Source of the DNA: Denitrobacterium detoxificans
GTDB lineage: Bacteria; Actinomycetota; Coriobacteriia; Coriobacteriales; Eggerthellaceae
DNA: 64,000 nucleotides
Direction of reading: 5' to 3'
Assembly (NCBI RefSeq): GCF_001643775.1
Contig: NZ_CP011402.1
Span: forward strand, 186,001 to 250,000
Part shown: piece by piece, positions 1 to 7,881 of the stretch
How positions within the stretch are numbered: position 1 is the first letter of the stretch
Layout: every line of letters starts with the position of its first letter
Program-made: the position numbers and the translations under genes
Notes under the pieces: model-generated
What the model was told of the DNA's origin: nothing
The model's input: the letters and a program-made list of their open reading frames with translations, nothing else
Databases searched by the model: none

Positions 1-585
1 GTCGTGGTGCTTTACGATGCGCAGTGCTTGCAGAAGCAATTCGTGGCATCTACGAGGCTTTTCGGGCTGCAGCACTACGCAGATTGCTCGTTCGCGCGTG
101 GAATCTAGTCGGTGGTAAATGGAGCTGTCTACGCAGAAATCGAAGGGCTCCGCCTTGCCGTTGGCCTCTTGCTGCAGCTTTACGGGCAGCCAGCGGCCAA
201 TGGTGACCATGCGGAGGTCCTGCGAATAGGTGAGTCGTGCTTGTATCTGGTCGTATCCCATGGGCATGAACCAGGGCTCGAAGTCCTGAACGAAGTATGC
301 TCGCGCGCGAGCTGGCGTGTTCAGGGCCTCGCTGACGGTGTTCCAGGCGGTAGCGACTACGACGTCAAGCGATGAGGGGATGTCTTCCTTGGCTACGACA
401 ATTGCGTTTTGCATGCCGTATGAGTCGCGCAGAACCCCCTGAACCTCTTCGGGTTCGTAGGCTTCGTTTGCCACGGAGATGGTGACGGAGTTGTTCTTTC
501 CCAACTCCTCTGCAACTTGGGCAATCGTGCGCGTTCCGCCCGAGCCGGGGCCTACGCGCGTGGGTATGATCCAGTGGATGTTCAT
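1..585 (-). CDS. WsaF-like glycosyltransferase, N-terminal part (runs off left edge)
   Basis: Open from an ATG at 585 to the window edge (195 codons, no stop), so it is a partial gene. The translation begins MNIHWIIPTRVGPGSGGTRT and later has YFVQDFEPWFMPMG, both characteristic of the rhamnosyltransferase WsaF-like GT4 group that decorates cell-surface glycans using nucleotide sugars in the cytoplasm. A GAGGGGA ribosome site lies just upstream of the ATG. Only the N-terminal acceptor-side domain is seen; the nucleotide-sugar domain would be outside the window. It probably ends or joins a surface-polysaccharide cluster to the left (inference). Family assignment rests on recognised motifs; the exact sugar cannot be told. 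Confidence 0.75.
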   Translation of the reverse strand, partial: MNIHWIIPTRVGPGSGGTRTIAQVAEELGKNNSVTISVANEAYEPEEVQGVLRDSYGMQNAIVVAKEDIPSSLDVVVATAWNTVSEALNTPARARAYFVQDFEPWFMPMGYDQIQARLTYSQDLRMVTIGRWLPVKLQQEANGKAEPFDFCVDSSIYHRLDSTRERAICVVLQPEKPRRCHELLLQALRIVKHHD

Positions 586-680
586 TTCGTCCCCTCATAC
601 GGTTCTTTAGCGTTCACAGTATATACGTTGGAATACGTGAGAATGGGATGGTTCTGAGGGGGCGGTGTTGAAAGGCGCCC

Positions 681-709
681 GAAAAAGAAAAAACTCCCAG
701 TTGGGAGTT
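681..709 (-). terminator. Rho-independent terminator of tRNA-Lys
   Basis: Inverted repeat AACTCCC/GGGAGTT (692-709) with a 4-base loop, followed on the minus strand by a T-rich run. It lies 10 bases beyond the encoded CCA end of the tRNA, so it most likely ends that transcript. Confidence 0.8.
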
Positions 710-718
710 GATGCGTCA

Positions 719-794
719 TGGTGGGCCGTGTGGGACTCGAACCCACGACCTTAGGATTAAAAGTCCTCTGCTCTACCAACTGAGCTAACGGCCC
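719..794 (-). tRNA. tRNA-Lys (anticodon TTT)
   Basis: The minus strand folds as a 76-base cloverleaf. The acceptor arm GGGCCGT pairs with ACGGCCC, followed by discriminator A and an encoded CCA at 719-721. The anticodon loop CTTTTAA gives TTT (lysine), and the T arm carries GGTTCGAGTCC. It has its own promoter and terminator, so it is an independent unit. Confidence 0.97.
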
Positions 795-816
795 ACGGCG
801 CTAAGCGCAATGTTGC

Positions 817-845
817 ATTTTACCGATGGCCCTACGTTTGGTCAA
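817..845 (-). promoter_or_regulatory. Promoter of tRNA-Lys
   Basis: On the minus strand, -35 TTGACC (845-840), 17-base spacer, -10 TAAAAT (822-817). Transcription would start about 15 bases before the mature tRNA 5' end at 794. Box match and spacing are close to the vegetative sigma consensus. Confidence 0.7.
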
Positions 846-869
846 TCCATTCATTTCTTGTCCACGGGG

Positions 870-898
870 TTGGTTAATGGGCTTGCGTACGCTACAAT
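870..898 (+). promoter_or_regulatory. Promoter candidate for aroK
   Basis: -35 TTGGTT (870-875), 17-base spacer, -10 TACAAT (893-898), about 70 bases before the aroK start. It is divergent from the tRNA-Lys promoter, and the -35 boxes are 24 bases apart. Confidence 0.5.
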
Positions 899-966
899 GC
901 ACCCAATTTACTTTAGGCGGCTGGAGTGCCAAAGGGCGCATGCCGCAGTTCGAGGAAGGGCACACC

Positions 967-1527
967 ATGGCTGTGAAGCGACATCATGCGGGCGGTTACG
1001 ACCTGTCCAAGCAGGTGTATTTCGTCGGCTTCATGGGTGCCGGCAAGACCACCGTTTCGGGCTACCTGGCCACCACGCTGGGCCTTCCCTCCATCGACGC
1101 CGACGAATACCTCGAGCTCCTGGAAGATCGCGTCATCGCCGACATCTTCGCTGAAGATGGGGAAGACTACTTCCGCGACCTGGAAACGGAGTACTTGGAA
1201 GACCTCTCGCAGCGCAGCCCGCGCTTCATCGGCACGGGTGGTGGCGTGGTGAAGCGCGCCTGCAACGTCGACATCATGAAGAAGTACGGCTTTATCATTT
1301 ACTTGGGCGTTACCGCCGACGAAGCATCGAGCCGTATCCCCAATACCGATTCGCGCCCCCTGTTCAAGGACATTGAAACTGCGCGTCGCACGGTGCTCGA
1401 GCGCGAGCCGCTCTACGAGGCCGCAGCCGACGCCTACGTGAACACCACGGGCCGCACGGTTCAGGACATTTGCGCCGAAGTGAAGCAAATCCTCATCGAT
1501 AATGGAGTTTTGATAGAGGAGTGCTAA
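967..1527 (+). CDS. aroK: Shikimate kinase
   Basis: Phosphorylates the 3-hydroxyl of shikimate with ATP, the fifth step of the shikimate (aromatic amino acid) pathway, in the cytoplasm. Residues 21-28 form the Walker A loop GFMGAGKTT. Asp44/Asp46, Arg70 and Gly91-Gly93 match the shikimate-binding positions of the family, and Arg130 in SRPLF matches the lid arginine. At 186 residues it has the usual single-domain length. I chose ATG 967 because GAGGAAGGG lies just upstream; the frame stays open to 826 but the extra N-terminus looks non-coding. It sits directly before the infA operon rather than among other aro genes, and its 3' end overlaps the likely infA promoter. Confidence 0.93.
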   Translation: MAVKRHHAGGYDLSKQVYFVGFMGAGKTTVSGYLATTLGLPSIDADEYLELLEDRVIADIFAEDGEDYFRDLETEYLEDLSQRSPRFIGTGGGVVKRACNVDIMKKYGFIIYLGVTADEASSRIPNTDSRPLFKDIETARRTVLEREPLYEAAADAYVNTTGRTVQDICAEVKQILIDNGVLIEEC

Positions 1528-1539
1528 ACGCGCTATAGT
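1510..1539 (+). promoter_or_regulatory. Promoter candidate for the infA-rplQ operon
   Basis: -35 TTGATA (1510-1515), 18-base spacer, -10 TATAGT (1534-1539), overlapping the last codons and stop of aroK. A start near 1546 would leave an untranslated leader of about 235 bases before infA. I see no other gene in 1528-1779. Confidence 0.45.
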
Positions 1540-1779
1540 GTTTGTCTGAAGCGATTCGAGGCGCGCGCAAGCGTGCCCTCGTATTACGGAAGGCGGATGT
1601 TCACTGGGTAAGCGCTTCTCCCCCAATTCCGCTGCATAGTGCTGGGCGCCGTTCGACCGCCCGTTCGCGCGATTTACATACGCGCGAAACTTGGGCGCAT
1701 TGTGCGCCTAAAGCTTTTTGCAGCGGCTTTGGCAACCTCCCCTTTCGCCGTGCAAGACAACGCTCGTATGGAGGAACCT

Positions 1780-1998
1780 TTGAGCAAAGAAGACGTCATC
1801 GAACTTGAGGGCACCGTAACGGAGGCTCTGCCGAACGCAATGTTCAAGGTAGAGCTGGAAAACGGCCACACTATCTTGGCTCACATTTCCGGCAAGATGC
1901 GCATGCATTACATCAAGATTCTGCCGGGCGACAAGGTAACGGTCGAGCTTTCTGTCTACGACCTCGAACGCGGTCGCATCACGTATCGTTTCAAGTAA
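1780..1998 (+). CDS. infA: Translation initiation factor IF-1
   Basis: Small OB-fold protein that binds the A site of the 30S subunit during initiation. The sequence [12 protein letters not shown]...GRITYRFK is typical, and the product is 72 residues, matching the family. I place the start at TTG 1780 because GGAGGA (1770-1775) is correctly spaced for it. The in-frame ATG at 1768 has no ribosome site and would add four residues. It is the first gene of the infA-rpmJ-rpsM-rpsK-rpsD-rpoA-rplQ operon; secY-adk-map, which often precede infA, are absent here. Confidence 0.95.
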   Translation: MSKEDVIELEGTVTEALPNAMFKVELENGHTILAHISGKMRMHYIKILPGDKVTVELSVYDLERGRITYRFK

Positions 1999-2124
1999 GT
2001 CCCTCGCCGCGTAAGCGGTTCGGGCAAAGCGCGCATGCAAGCCGCTGCATGCTCAGTTGGACAACCATCACCTGCGGCTGGGTGTGAACATACATGTGGA
2101 ACACATACCGAAAGGAAGTTTGAT

Positions 2125-2238
2125 ATGAAGGTACGTCCTTCGGTCAAGAAAATGTGCGACAAGTGCAAGATCATCCGACGCCATGGCAAGGTCCTCGTTA
2201 TCTGCGAGAATCCGCGCCATAAGCAGCGTCAGGGCTAG
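2125..2238 (+). CDS. rpmJ: Ribosomal protein L36
   Basis: A 37-residue basic protein of the 50S subunit. It keeps the zinc-ribbon pattern C-x2-C-x12-C-x4-H (MCDKCKI ... VICENPRH), so it is the zinc-binding form. AAAGGAAG precedes ATG 2125. About 126 untranslated bases separate it from infA and 18 bases separate it from rpsM. Confidence 0.96.
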   Translation: MKVRPSVKKMCDKCKIIRRHGKVLVICENPRHKQRQG

Positions 2239-2256
2239 AGAAAGAGGAAGAAGAAC

Positions 2257-2625
2257 ATGGCACGTCTTGTTGGTGTCGACCTCCCTCGCGACAAGCGCAT
2301 TGAAGTCGGCTTGACCTACATCTACGGCATTGGACTCACCACGTCCAAGAAGATCCTCGCCGAAACCGGCGTTGACCCCGATATCCGCGTGAAGGATCTG
2401 GGCGAAGACGATCTGGCGAAGATTCGCGATTACATCAACGCAAACCTCACGGTAGAGGGCGACCTGCACCGCGAAGTTTCCCAGAATGTAAAGCGCCTCA
2501 TGGAAATCGGTTGCTACCGTGGCCTGCGTCATCGTCGTGGCCTGCCCGTTCGCGGTCAGCGCACCCACACGAACGCTCGTACCCGCAAGGGTCCTCGCAA
2601 GCAAATCGGCGGCAAGAAGAAGTAG
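2257..2625 (+). CDS. rpsM: Ribosomal protein S13
   Basis: 122 residues, standard length. It begins [20 protein letters not shown] and carries the helix-two-turn-helix segment around YGIGLT and the basic tail [20 protein letters not shown], which contacts tRNA and the subunit interface in the head of the 30S. AGAGGAAGAAGAAC upstream supplies the ribosome site. Third gene of the alpha operon. Confidence 0.97.
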   Translation: MARLVGVDLPRDKRIEVGLTYIYGIGLTTSKKILAETGVDPDIRVKDLGEDDLAKIRDYINANLTVEGDLHREVSQNVKRLMEIGCYRGLRHRRGLPVRGQRTHTNARTRKGPRKQIGGKKK

Positions 2626-2635
2626 GTGTAACTAA

Positions 2636-3034
2636 GTGGCTCAGAAGAAAAACGTGCGCGCACGCATCAAGCGCTCCGAGCGTAAGAACATCACCGTTGG
2701 CGCCGCGCATATCAAATCTACGTTCAACAACACGATTGTCAGCATCACCGATCCTCAGGGCAATGTGATTTCCTGGCAGTCTGCTGGCACGGTCGGCTTC
2801 AAGGGCTCTCGTAAGTCCACGCCGTTCGCCGCTCAGATGGCTGCAGAGGCTGCTGCCAAGACCGCTATGGAGCACGGCCTGAAGAAGGTTTCCGTGTTCG
2901 TTAAGGGTCCTGGTTCCGGCCGCGAGACCGCTATCCGCTCCCTTCAGGCTGCGGGTCTGGAAGTCTCCAGCATTCAGGATTGCACCCCGATTCCGCACAA
3001 CGGTTGCCGTCAGCGCAAGCGTCGTCGCGTTTAA
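2636..3034 (+). CDS. rpsK: Ribosomal protein S11
   Basis: 132 residues, GTG start 10 bases after rpsM. Conserved S11 blocks are present: [29 protein letters not shown] and the C-terminal [18 protein letters not shown]. It binds 16S rRNA on the 30S platform near the mRNA exit. The spacing indicates translation coupled to rpsM. Confidence 0.97.
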   Translation: MAQKKNVRARIKRSERKNITVGAAHIKSTFNNTIVSITDPQGNVISWQSAGTVGFKGSRKSTPFAAQMAAEAAAKTAMEHGLKKVSVFVKGPGSGRETAIRSLQAAGLEVSSIQDCTPIPHNGCRQRKRRRV

Positions 3035-3051
3035 CTGAAAGGATTATGATT

Positions 3052-3645
3052 ATGGCAGTGAACAGGACTCCGGTTCTGAAGCGTTGCAGGCAGCTGGGTA
3101 TCGACCCTGTCGTGCTGGGCTATTCCGGCAAGGAATCCAAGCGCCAGCCGAAGCGCCGCCGCAAGGAATCCGAATACGGCATGCAGCTCCGTGAAAAGCA
3201 GAAGGCCAAGTTCATCTATGGCGTTCTCGAAAAGCAGTTCCGCGGTTACTTCCGTCGCGCCAAGAGCATGCCCGGCATCACGGGTGAGAACCTCATGGCT
3301 ATCCTGGAAAGCCGTCTGGACAACATCGTCTTCCGTCTGGGCTTTGCCCGTACGCGTAAGGAAGCTCGCCAGGCTGTAACGCACGGTCACATCACCGTGA
3401 ACGGCCGTCGCGTCGACATCCCCAGCTACCGCGTGCGTCCCGGCGATCTCGTTGCCGTTGCCCCCAAGGCCAAGGAACTCCTGGTCATCAAGAGCGCTCT
3501 CGTCTCCAACGAGCGCGTTCAGGTGCCCGCTTGGCTCGAGGTTGACATCGAGAAGCTGCAGGGTAGCGTACTGAACCTTCCCACCCGCGATCAGATCGAT
3601 TTGGACATCAACGAACAGCTCATCGTCGAACTTTACTCCAAGTAA
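3052..3645 (+). CDS. rpsD: Ribosomal protein S4
   Basis: 197 residues. S4 is a primary 16S rRNA binder and, in many bacteria, the translational repressor of its own operon. The N-terminal domain is the cysteine-poor type with one Cys (KRCRQLG), so no zinc finger is expected. The S4 RNA-binding fold follows (RLDNIVFRLGFARTRKEARQ). Two in-frame ATGs compete, 3046 and 3052. The GAAAGGA site at 3037-3043 is 8 bases from 3052 but only 2 from 3046, so 3052 is preferred. Confidence 0.96.
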   Translation: MAVNRTPVLKRCRQLGIDPVVLGYSGKESKRQPKRRRKESEYGMQLREKQKAKFIYGVLEKQFRGYFRRAKSMPGITGENLMAILESRLDNIVFRLGFARTRKEARQAVTHGHITVNGRRVDIPSYRVRPGDLVAVAPKAKELLVIKSALVSNERVQVPAWLEVDIEKLQGSVLNLPTRDQIDLDINEQLIVELYSK

Positions 3646-3676
3646 TCTACGCGGCTTTTAAGGAGGCTTACACAAT

Positions 3677-4627
3677 ATGACAGAGTTCATGAGGCCTACA
3701 ATCACTACGGAAGAAGTCAGCGATACCGTTGCTCGTTTCGTGGTCGAACCGCTTGAGCGTGGTTATGGCTACACGCTAGGTAACTCCATGCGTCGCGTCT
3801 TGCTGAATTCGCTCGACGGTGCTGCTGCTACGGCTATTCAGATCGATGGTGTTCAGCATGAGTTCACCACCGCTGAAGGCGTAATCGAAGACATTACCGA
3901 CATCGTCCTCAACGTGAAGGGGCTGGTCTTCAGCGCCTTCGCCGAGGACGCCACCGAGGCTACCGCTCGCATTTCCGTCGAGGGTCCCTGCACCGTTACC
4001 GGTGCCGACCTGGAAGTGCCCACGGAGTTCACGCTGGTGAACCCCGAGCACGTCATCGCGACGGTTGCCGACGGCGGTCAGCTGGACATGACGGTTCGCA
4101 TTGGCGTTGGTCGCGGCTACGTTGTGGCCGACCGCAACAAGCGTACCGAGGATCCCATCGGTATCATCCATGTCGATTCGCTCTTCTCCCCTGTGCGTCG
4201 TTGCGCTCTGAATGTTACCGACACGCGTGTTGGCCAGAGCACCGATTACGACAAGCTGGTTCTGGAAGTCGAAACCGACGGTTCGATTTCGCCGGTTGAT
4301 GCAGTATGCCAGGCGGCTAACATCATCAACCAGTACATGGGAGCATTCCTTTCCCTGAACGAGACCGACGAGGAAGAGGAAGGCGAAGTGCCCTCCATCT
4401 TCGCTCCGGAAGGCGAAGAAACGAATGCCGAGCTCGACAAGCAGATTGAGGATCTGGACCTCTCCGTCCGCTCCTACAACTGCCTGAAGCGCGCTGGCAT
4501 CCATGCGGTGCGTCAGCTGGTCGAATATTCCGAAAACGACCTGCTCAACATTCGCAACTTCGGCGCCAAGTCTATCGAAGAAGTGAAAGACAAGCTCATT
4601 TCCATGGGCCTCAATTTGAAGCAATAG
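3677..4627 (+). CDS. rpoA: RNA polymerase alpha subunit
   Basis: 316 residues, normal length. The N-terminal dimerisation domain has the typical PLERGYGYTLGNSMRRVLL and HEFTTAEGVIEDITDI. An acidic linker (about 225-250, NETDEEEEGE) leads to the C-terminal domain with RSYNCLKRAGIHAVRQL and NFGAKSIEEVKDKL, which contacts UP elements and activators. AAGGAGG precedes ATG 3677. Lying within the ribosomal operon is its conserved location. Confidence 0.97.
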   Translation: MTEFMRPTITTEEVSDTVARFVVEPLERGYGYTLGNSMRRVLLNSLDGAAATAIQIDGVQHEFTTAEGVIEDITDIVLNVKGLVFSAFAEDATEATARISVEGPCTVTGADLEVPTEFTLVNPEHVIATVADGGQLDMTVRIGVGRGYVVADRNKRTEDPIGIIHVDSLFSPVRRCALNVTDTRVGQSTDYDKLVLEVETDGSISPVDAVCQAANIINQYMGAFLSLNETDEEEEGEVPSIFAPEGEETNAELDKQIEDLDLSVRSYNCLKRAGIHAVRQLVEYSENDLLNIRNFGAKSIEEVKDKLISMGLNLKQ

Positions 4628-4640
4628 GAGAATCGAGAAC

Positions 4641-5147
4641 ATGAGACACTACAAGAAGGGTCGCAAGCTCGGCACCGATGCCGCGCATACCAAGGCCATG
4701 AAGAAGAGCCTGGTTGTCGCGCTGTTCACGAACGACCGCATCAAGACGATCGAGGCTCGCGCCAAGGAAATCCGTCCCGATGTTGACAAGATCATCACCT
4801 GGGCGAAGCGTGGCGACCTGCACGCTCGTCGTCTGGCTATCGCCGCTCTGGGCGACAAGGAGCTCGTCCGCGAGGTCTTCGAGAAGGTTGCTCAGGGTCA
4901 GTTCCAGGACCGCCAGGGTGGTTACACCCGCATCATGAAGCTTGGCCCCCGCAAGGGTGACAACGCTCCCATGGTGATCATGGAGCTCGTTACCGAGCCC
5001 GTGGCCAAGAAGGCCGAAAAGCCGGCCAAGGCTGCCAAGAAGGCTGCTGCTCCCAAGAAGGAAGAAGTGGCTGAGGAAAAGGCCGAGCAGGCTGTCGAGG
5101 AAGTCGCTGAAGAGGCTACCGAGTCTGCCGAGGAGAAGGCTGAATAG
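4641..5147 (+). CDS. rplQ: Ribosomal protein L17 with long charged tail
   Basis: The first ~118 residues are a normal L17 (MRHYKKGRKLGTDAAHTKAM, LFTNDRIKTIEARAKEIRP, GYTRIMKLGPRKGDNAPM), a 50S protein near the exit tunnel. It then continues for about 50 residues of Lys/Ala followed by Glu/Ala/Val repeats (AKKAEKPAKAAKKAA then EEVAEEKAEQAVEEV). The full length is 168, against roughly 115-130 in compact versions. Such low-complexity tails occur on L17 of actinobacteria (family knowledge). Last gene of the operon; a strong terminator follows. Confidence 0.95.
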   Translation: MRHYKKGRKLGTDAAHTKAMKKSLVVALFTNDRIKTIEARAKEIRPDVDKIITWAKRGDLHARRLAIAALGDKELVREVFEKVAQGQFQDRQGGYTRIMKLGPRKGDNAPMVIMELVTEPVAKKAEKPAKAAKKAAAPKKEEVAEEKAEQAVEEVAEEATESAEEKAE

Positions 5148-5170
5148 CCTACTCGCTCTAAGCGCATTGA

Positions 5171-5197
5171 AAGACCCGCTTCGGCGGGTCTTTTTTT
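5171..5197 (+). terminator. Terminator of the rpoA/rplQ operon
   Basis: Perfect 9-bp stem AAGACCCGC/GCGGGTCTT with a TTCG tetraloop, followed by a run of T (5191-5197), 24 bases after the rplQ stop. Confidence 0.93.
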
Positions 5198-5200
5198 GTT

Positions 5201-5239
5201 GCACGCGCCGTTGTTCCCCATGTTGCCAACGGCGCGTGC
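5201..5239. repeat. 13-bp perfect inverted repeat between rplQ and ecfT
   Basis: GCACGCGCCGTTG (5201-5213) and CAACGGCGCGTGC (5227-5239) are perfectly complementary across a 13-base loop. It lies 4 bases after the T run of the rplQ terminator and 12 bases before the ecfT ATG. In RNA it would form a stable hairpin near the ecfT ribosome site; as DNA it could be an operator. Function unknown. Confidence 0.6.
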
Positions 5240-5251
5240 CATACTGGGCGC

Positions 5252-5992
5252 ATGTCCCTTAACGCCGCTACATATCAACCAGGCACTACGCCCCTTCACG
5301 CGCTTGATGCGCGCGTGAAGATCACGGTTGTGCTCGTGTATTCCATTGCGGTCTTCTTTGTTGATACGTGGTGGGGGATGGGCGCGTATGCGGTCGTAGC
5401 CGTAGCGTGCCTTGCCGTGGGGCGCATGCGCGTTCTGGCGCTTGCGCGGCAGCTTCTTCCACTGTGGCTTATCCTGGCGCTCACGTTGCTTTCAAGTGCG
5501 CTGGGTGGGGCTGGCATCCTTGTCGGTCTCTTCTACGTAACGCGTATCGTGCTCATCCTGGCGGCTTCTTTCGTGCTTACGGCGACGACTACTGCTAGTG
5601 ATATTTCCCAGGCCATCGAGAGCATGCTTCGTCCTCTGACCCATGTGGGCGTACCCGTACGCGATATCGCCGCCGTTTCGGGCATAGCGTTGCGATTCAT
5701 CCCCATTATCATCGACGAATTCCAGGGTATTAGGGCTGCTCAAGCGTCTCGTGGGGCGCGCTTTGCAAGCGGAGGCATTGCCACCCGCGCAAAGGCGTGG
5801 GGCGGTGCATTCACGCCGTTGTTCGTAGGGCTGTATCGACGTGCCGATCGATTGGCCGTATCCATGGATGCGCGCTGCTACGGGTTTCAGCGCATTCCCT
5901 CACGCCTACGTGAGTGCGCACTGGGCGTTGGGCCCGCCATAGGCATGCTGGCTGTTGCCGCGGCGCTTGTTGCCTGCGCAATTCTTCTTTAG
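5252..5992 (+). CDS. ecfT: ECF transporter membrane component EcfT/CbiQ family
   Basis: 246 residues with several hydrophobic helices (about 25-60, 68-110 and the C-terminal 225-245). It has the two Ala-Arg coupling motifs of EcfT (AQASRGARF near 168 and SMDARCYG near 205) that bind the ATPase dimer. EcfT links ATPases to small vitamin- or metal-binding S components in the membrane. In many Gram-positives rplQ is followed by ecfA1-ecfA2-ecfT; here the T component follows rplQ with no ATPase beside it. The next gene is a prepilin peptidase, so the partners must be elsewhere. Confidence 0.85.
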   Translation: MSLNAATYQPGTTPLHALDARVKITVVLVYSIAVFFVDTWWGMGAYAVVAVACLAVGRMRVLALARQLLPLWLILALTLLSSALGGAGILVGLFYVTRIVLILAASFVLTATTTASDISQAIESMLRPLTHVGVPVRDIAAVSGIALRFIPIIIDEFQGIRAAQASRGARFASGGIATRAKAWGGAFTPLFVGLYRRADRLAVSMDARCYGFQRIPSRLRECALGVGPAIGMLAVAAALVACAILL

Positions 5993-6171
5993 ACTGCAAA
6001 ACTTCGAAATGCCTGGTCGCAGGCGCGTCTTCGAGCGTTTTCCCTGGATGGGATATCGTTTCGCATCTGTCTTAGGCGCGTGACAGTCGCGAATTGTGAG
6101 TATATAGTGAAGAAAACGGACGCGTAGGGGTGCGCGTCAACTCAACTTCACAACGATGCGAGAGGGACCGG

Positions 6172-7236
6172 GTGCTTCTTACTCTGCCTGGCATATATGT
6201 CGGCTGCGCTATTTTGCTGGCTGCCGTTTTGGGGCTTGCAATGGGCAGCTTCCTGGGGCGCGTGGCATGGCGCCTGATGCGCAATGAACCCGTGCTTGCA
6301 GGGCGTTCCCATTGCGATACGTGTGGGCATGTGCTTTTCGCGAACGACTTGGTGCCCATCGTTAGCTGGACGGCGCTGCGAGGTCGCTGTCGCTACTGCC
6401 ATGCGCGCCTTTCCGCGCGATATCCTGCTAGCGAATTCGCATGTGCTGCGCTGTATGTGTCCATTGTCATTTGCTACGGTCTTACCCTCGAGGCGCTTCA
6501 GATGGTTGGGTTTGCCAGTGTGCTTATGGTGCTCTCCCTTACCGACCTGGACGAATCGTATATTCCAAACCAGACGATTGTGGCCGCCATCGTCATTCGC
6601 GTGCTATTCATCGTCTTTGCATGGCTTGCCCTCGTGGTGCACGTTCCCGTGCAGGCCGTGTTCGCCGACCCTGCTGCGCATGGCATCGTGCTCATGGATG
6701 CCCAGGCGCTTGGATTCGATGACAAGCCCTTTTGGGATCCCACGGCCGATGCCTCCATCGTCGTCTTGGATATGCTGCGGACATCGCTTTTGGGTGCGGT
6801 AATCATCGGCGTGGCCGTGGTCGTGCTGGCGCTGGCCATGGACAAGTTCCTGGGGCGCTCTTCGATAGGCGGGGGCGATATGAAGCTGTTTGCCGTGGCG
6901 GGCTTTTACTTTGGCGCTCGCCAGTGCCTCTTCCTCATCGTGATCGCATGCGTGTTGGGCATCCTGTTCGCGCTCGCTACGCAGAACCGTGCGGGGTTTA
7001 GCGATGATATCTATCGCATCGATCAGGCGGAAGGCAAGTCGTCCGTTTCTAACTGCGCAGACGAGGCTTCGCAGGGCCCCGTGGAGGACGAATGGCCCTT
7101 CCTAGAGGAAGAACGCGTGCCGGCATCCAAGGGCGTCTCGCGCGTGTTCCCCTTTGGCCCCTCCATTGCGTTGGCGTGTTGGATCACCATGATGGTAGGT
7201 GGTCCCGTTACGCAGTGGTATCTGGAATTGCTCTAG
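6172..7236 (+). CDS. Prepilin peptidase (A24 family)
   Basis: Membrane aspartyl protease that cleaves the leader of type IV prepilins and usually N-methylates the new N-terminus. It has the cytoplasmic zinc site Cys48-x2-Cys51 / Cys73-x2-Cys76, the first active-site block TDLDE (124-128) and the second, GGGDMK, with Asp236. The product is 354 residues, longer than the ~250 common in the family, with insertions before the second aspartate and near the C-terminus (EEERVPASKG). I prefer GTG 6172, preceded by GAGAGGGA; the frame remains open to GTG 6130. It could serve both pilus loci in the window, 21.7-25.6 kb and 35-40 kb (inference). Its stop overlaps the convergent LOG gene. Confidence 0.9.
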   Translation: MLLTLPGIYVGCAILLAAVLGLAMGSFLGRVAWRLMRNEPVLAGRSHCDTCGHVLFANDLVPIVSWTALRGRCRYCHARLSARYPASEFACAALYVSIVICYGLTLEALQMVGFASVLMVLSLTDLDESYIPNQTIVAAIVIRVLFIVFAWLALVVHVPVQAVFADPAAHGIVLMDAQALGFDDKPFWDPTADASIVVLDMLRTSLLGAVIIGVAVVVLALAMDKFLGRSSIGGGDMKLFAVAGFYFGARQCLFLIVIACVLGILFALATQNRAGFSDDIYRIDQAEGKSSVSNCADEASQGPVEDEWPFLEEERVPASKGVSRVFPFGPSIALACWITMMVGGPVTQWYLELL

Positions 7237-7796
7237 TTGGTGGCGCAAAGCACGGCTTGCTCTACGTAATCGAGCGTGGCCGGAGCTGTGTCGCAAATCC
7301 TGAACAGGTTGCGATCCTCCGGGTCCATGAACTTGGCGAGTAACATCTGGTCGAAGAGCACGCCAAGCGCATCGTAATAGCCCTGCACGTTGTAGATGCC
7401 CGTGGGCTTGGGCGCATGCCCGTCTTTCACCTTCTGTTCCGCAAGGGCACTGAATATCTCGTCCAGCGTTCCCACTGATCCGGGGAGTGCAATGAAGGCG
7501 TCGGAATGCTCGAACATCATGTCTTTGCGGTCGGAAAGGTTATGTGCTTTCAGCAGCGTATCGCAGGGGAATACGGGGCGCGCGTTGAGGTAGGGGATGT
7601 CGGTGGTGATGACGCCCAGAACGTGTCCCCCGGCCTGTGCGGTCGCATGTGCGACGGAGCTCATGAGGCCCGTTTCGAAGCCTCCGAACACGAGGGTATG
7701 ACCGCGGCGACCCATTTCGGTGCCAAGGCTGATAGCGCTGGATACGTAGGGCTCGCCGGCGTTGGCGTTCGAGCCGCAGAAAACGCAGATGTTCAT
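7233..7796 (-). CDS. LOG-family protein (TIGR00730-like), altered PGG motif
   Basis: 187 residues, starting MNICVFCGSNANAGEPYVSS, typical of the Rossmann-like LOG family. Members hydrolyse nucleoside 5'-monophosphates to free base and ribose 5-phosphate. The diagnostic PGGxGTxxE loop reads PGSVGTLDE, with Ser in place of the second Gly, so activity should be checked before any function is assumed. GGAAGGA precedes the ATG at 7796. The stop overlaps the convergent prepilin peptidase gene by four bases, and the gene is divergent from the metallo-hydrolase at 7882. Confidence 0.82.
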   Translation of the reverse strand: MNICVFCGSNANAGEPYVSSAISLGTEMGRRGHTLVFGGFETGLMSSVAHATAQAGGHVLGVITTDIPYLNARPVFPCDTLLKAHNLSDRKDMMFEHSDAFIALPGSVGTLDEIFSALAEQKVKDGHAPKPTGIYNVQGYYDALGVLFDQMLLAKFMDPEDRNLFRICDTAPATLDYVEQAVLCATN

Positions 7797-7881
7797 GATG
7801 TCCTTCCAGAAGGCTTCGCGTGCGTGCGTTTCCCCATTGTATAATTTTGTGCAAAAGTTGCACGCATCGGGAGGAGCTCAT

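Noticed and set aside
1639-1779. Upstream extension of infA in the same frame
   Set aside because: IF-1 is 72 residues, and TTG 1780 has a well-placed GGAGGA site; the upstream residues have no IF-1 similarity.
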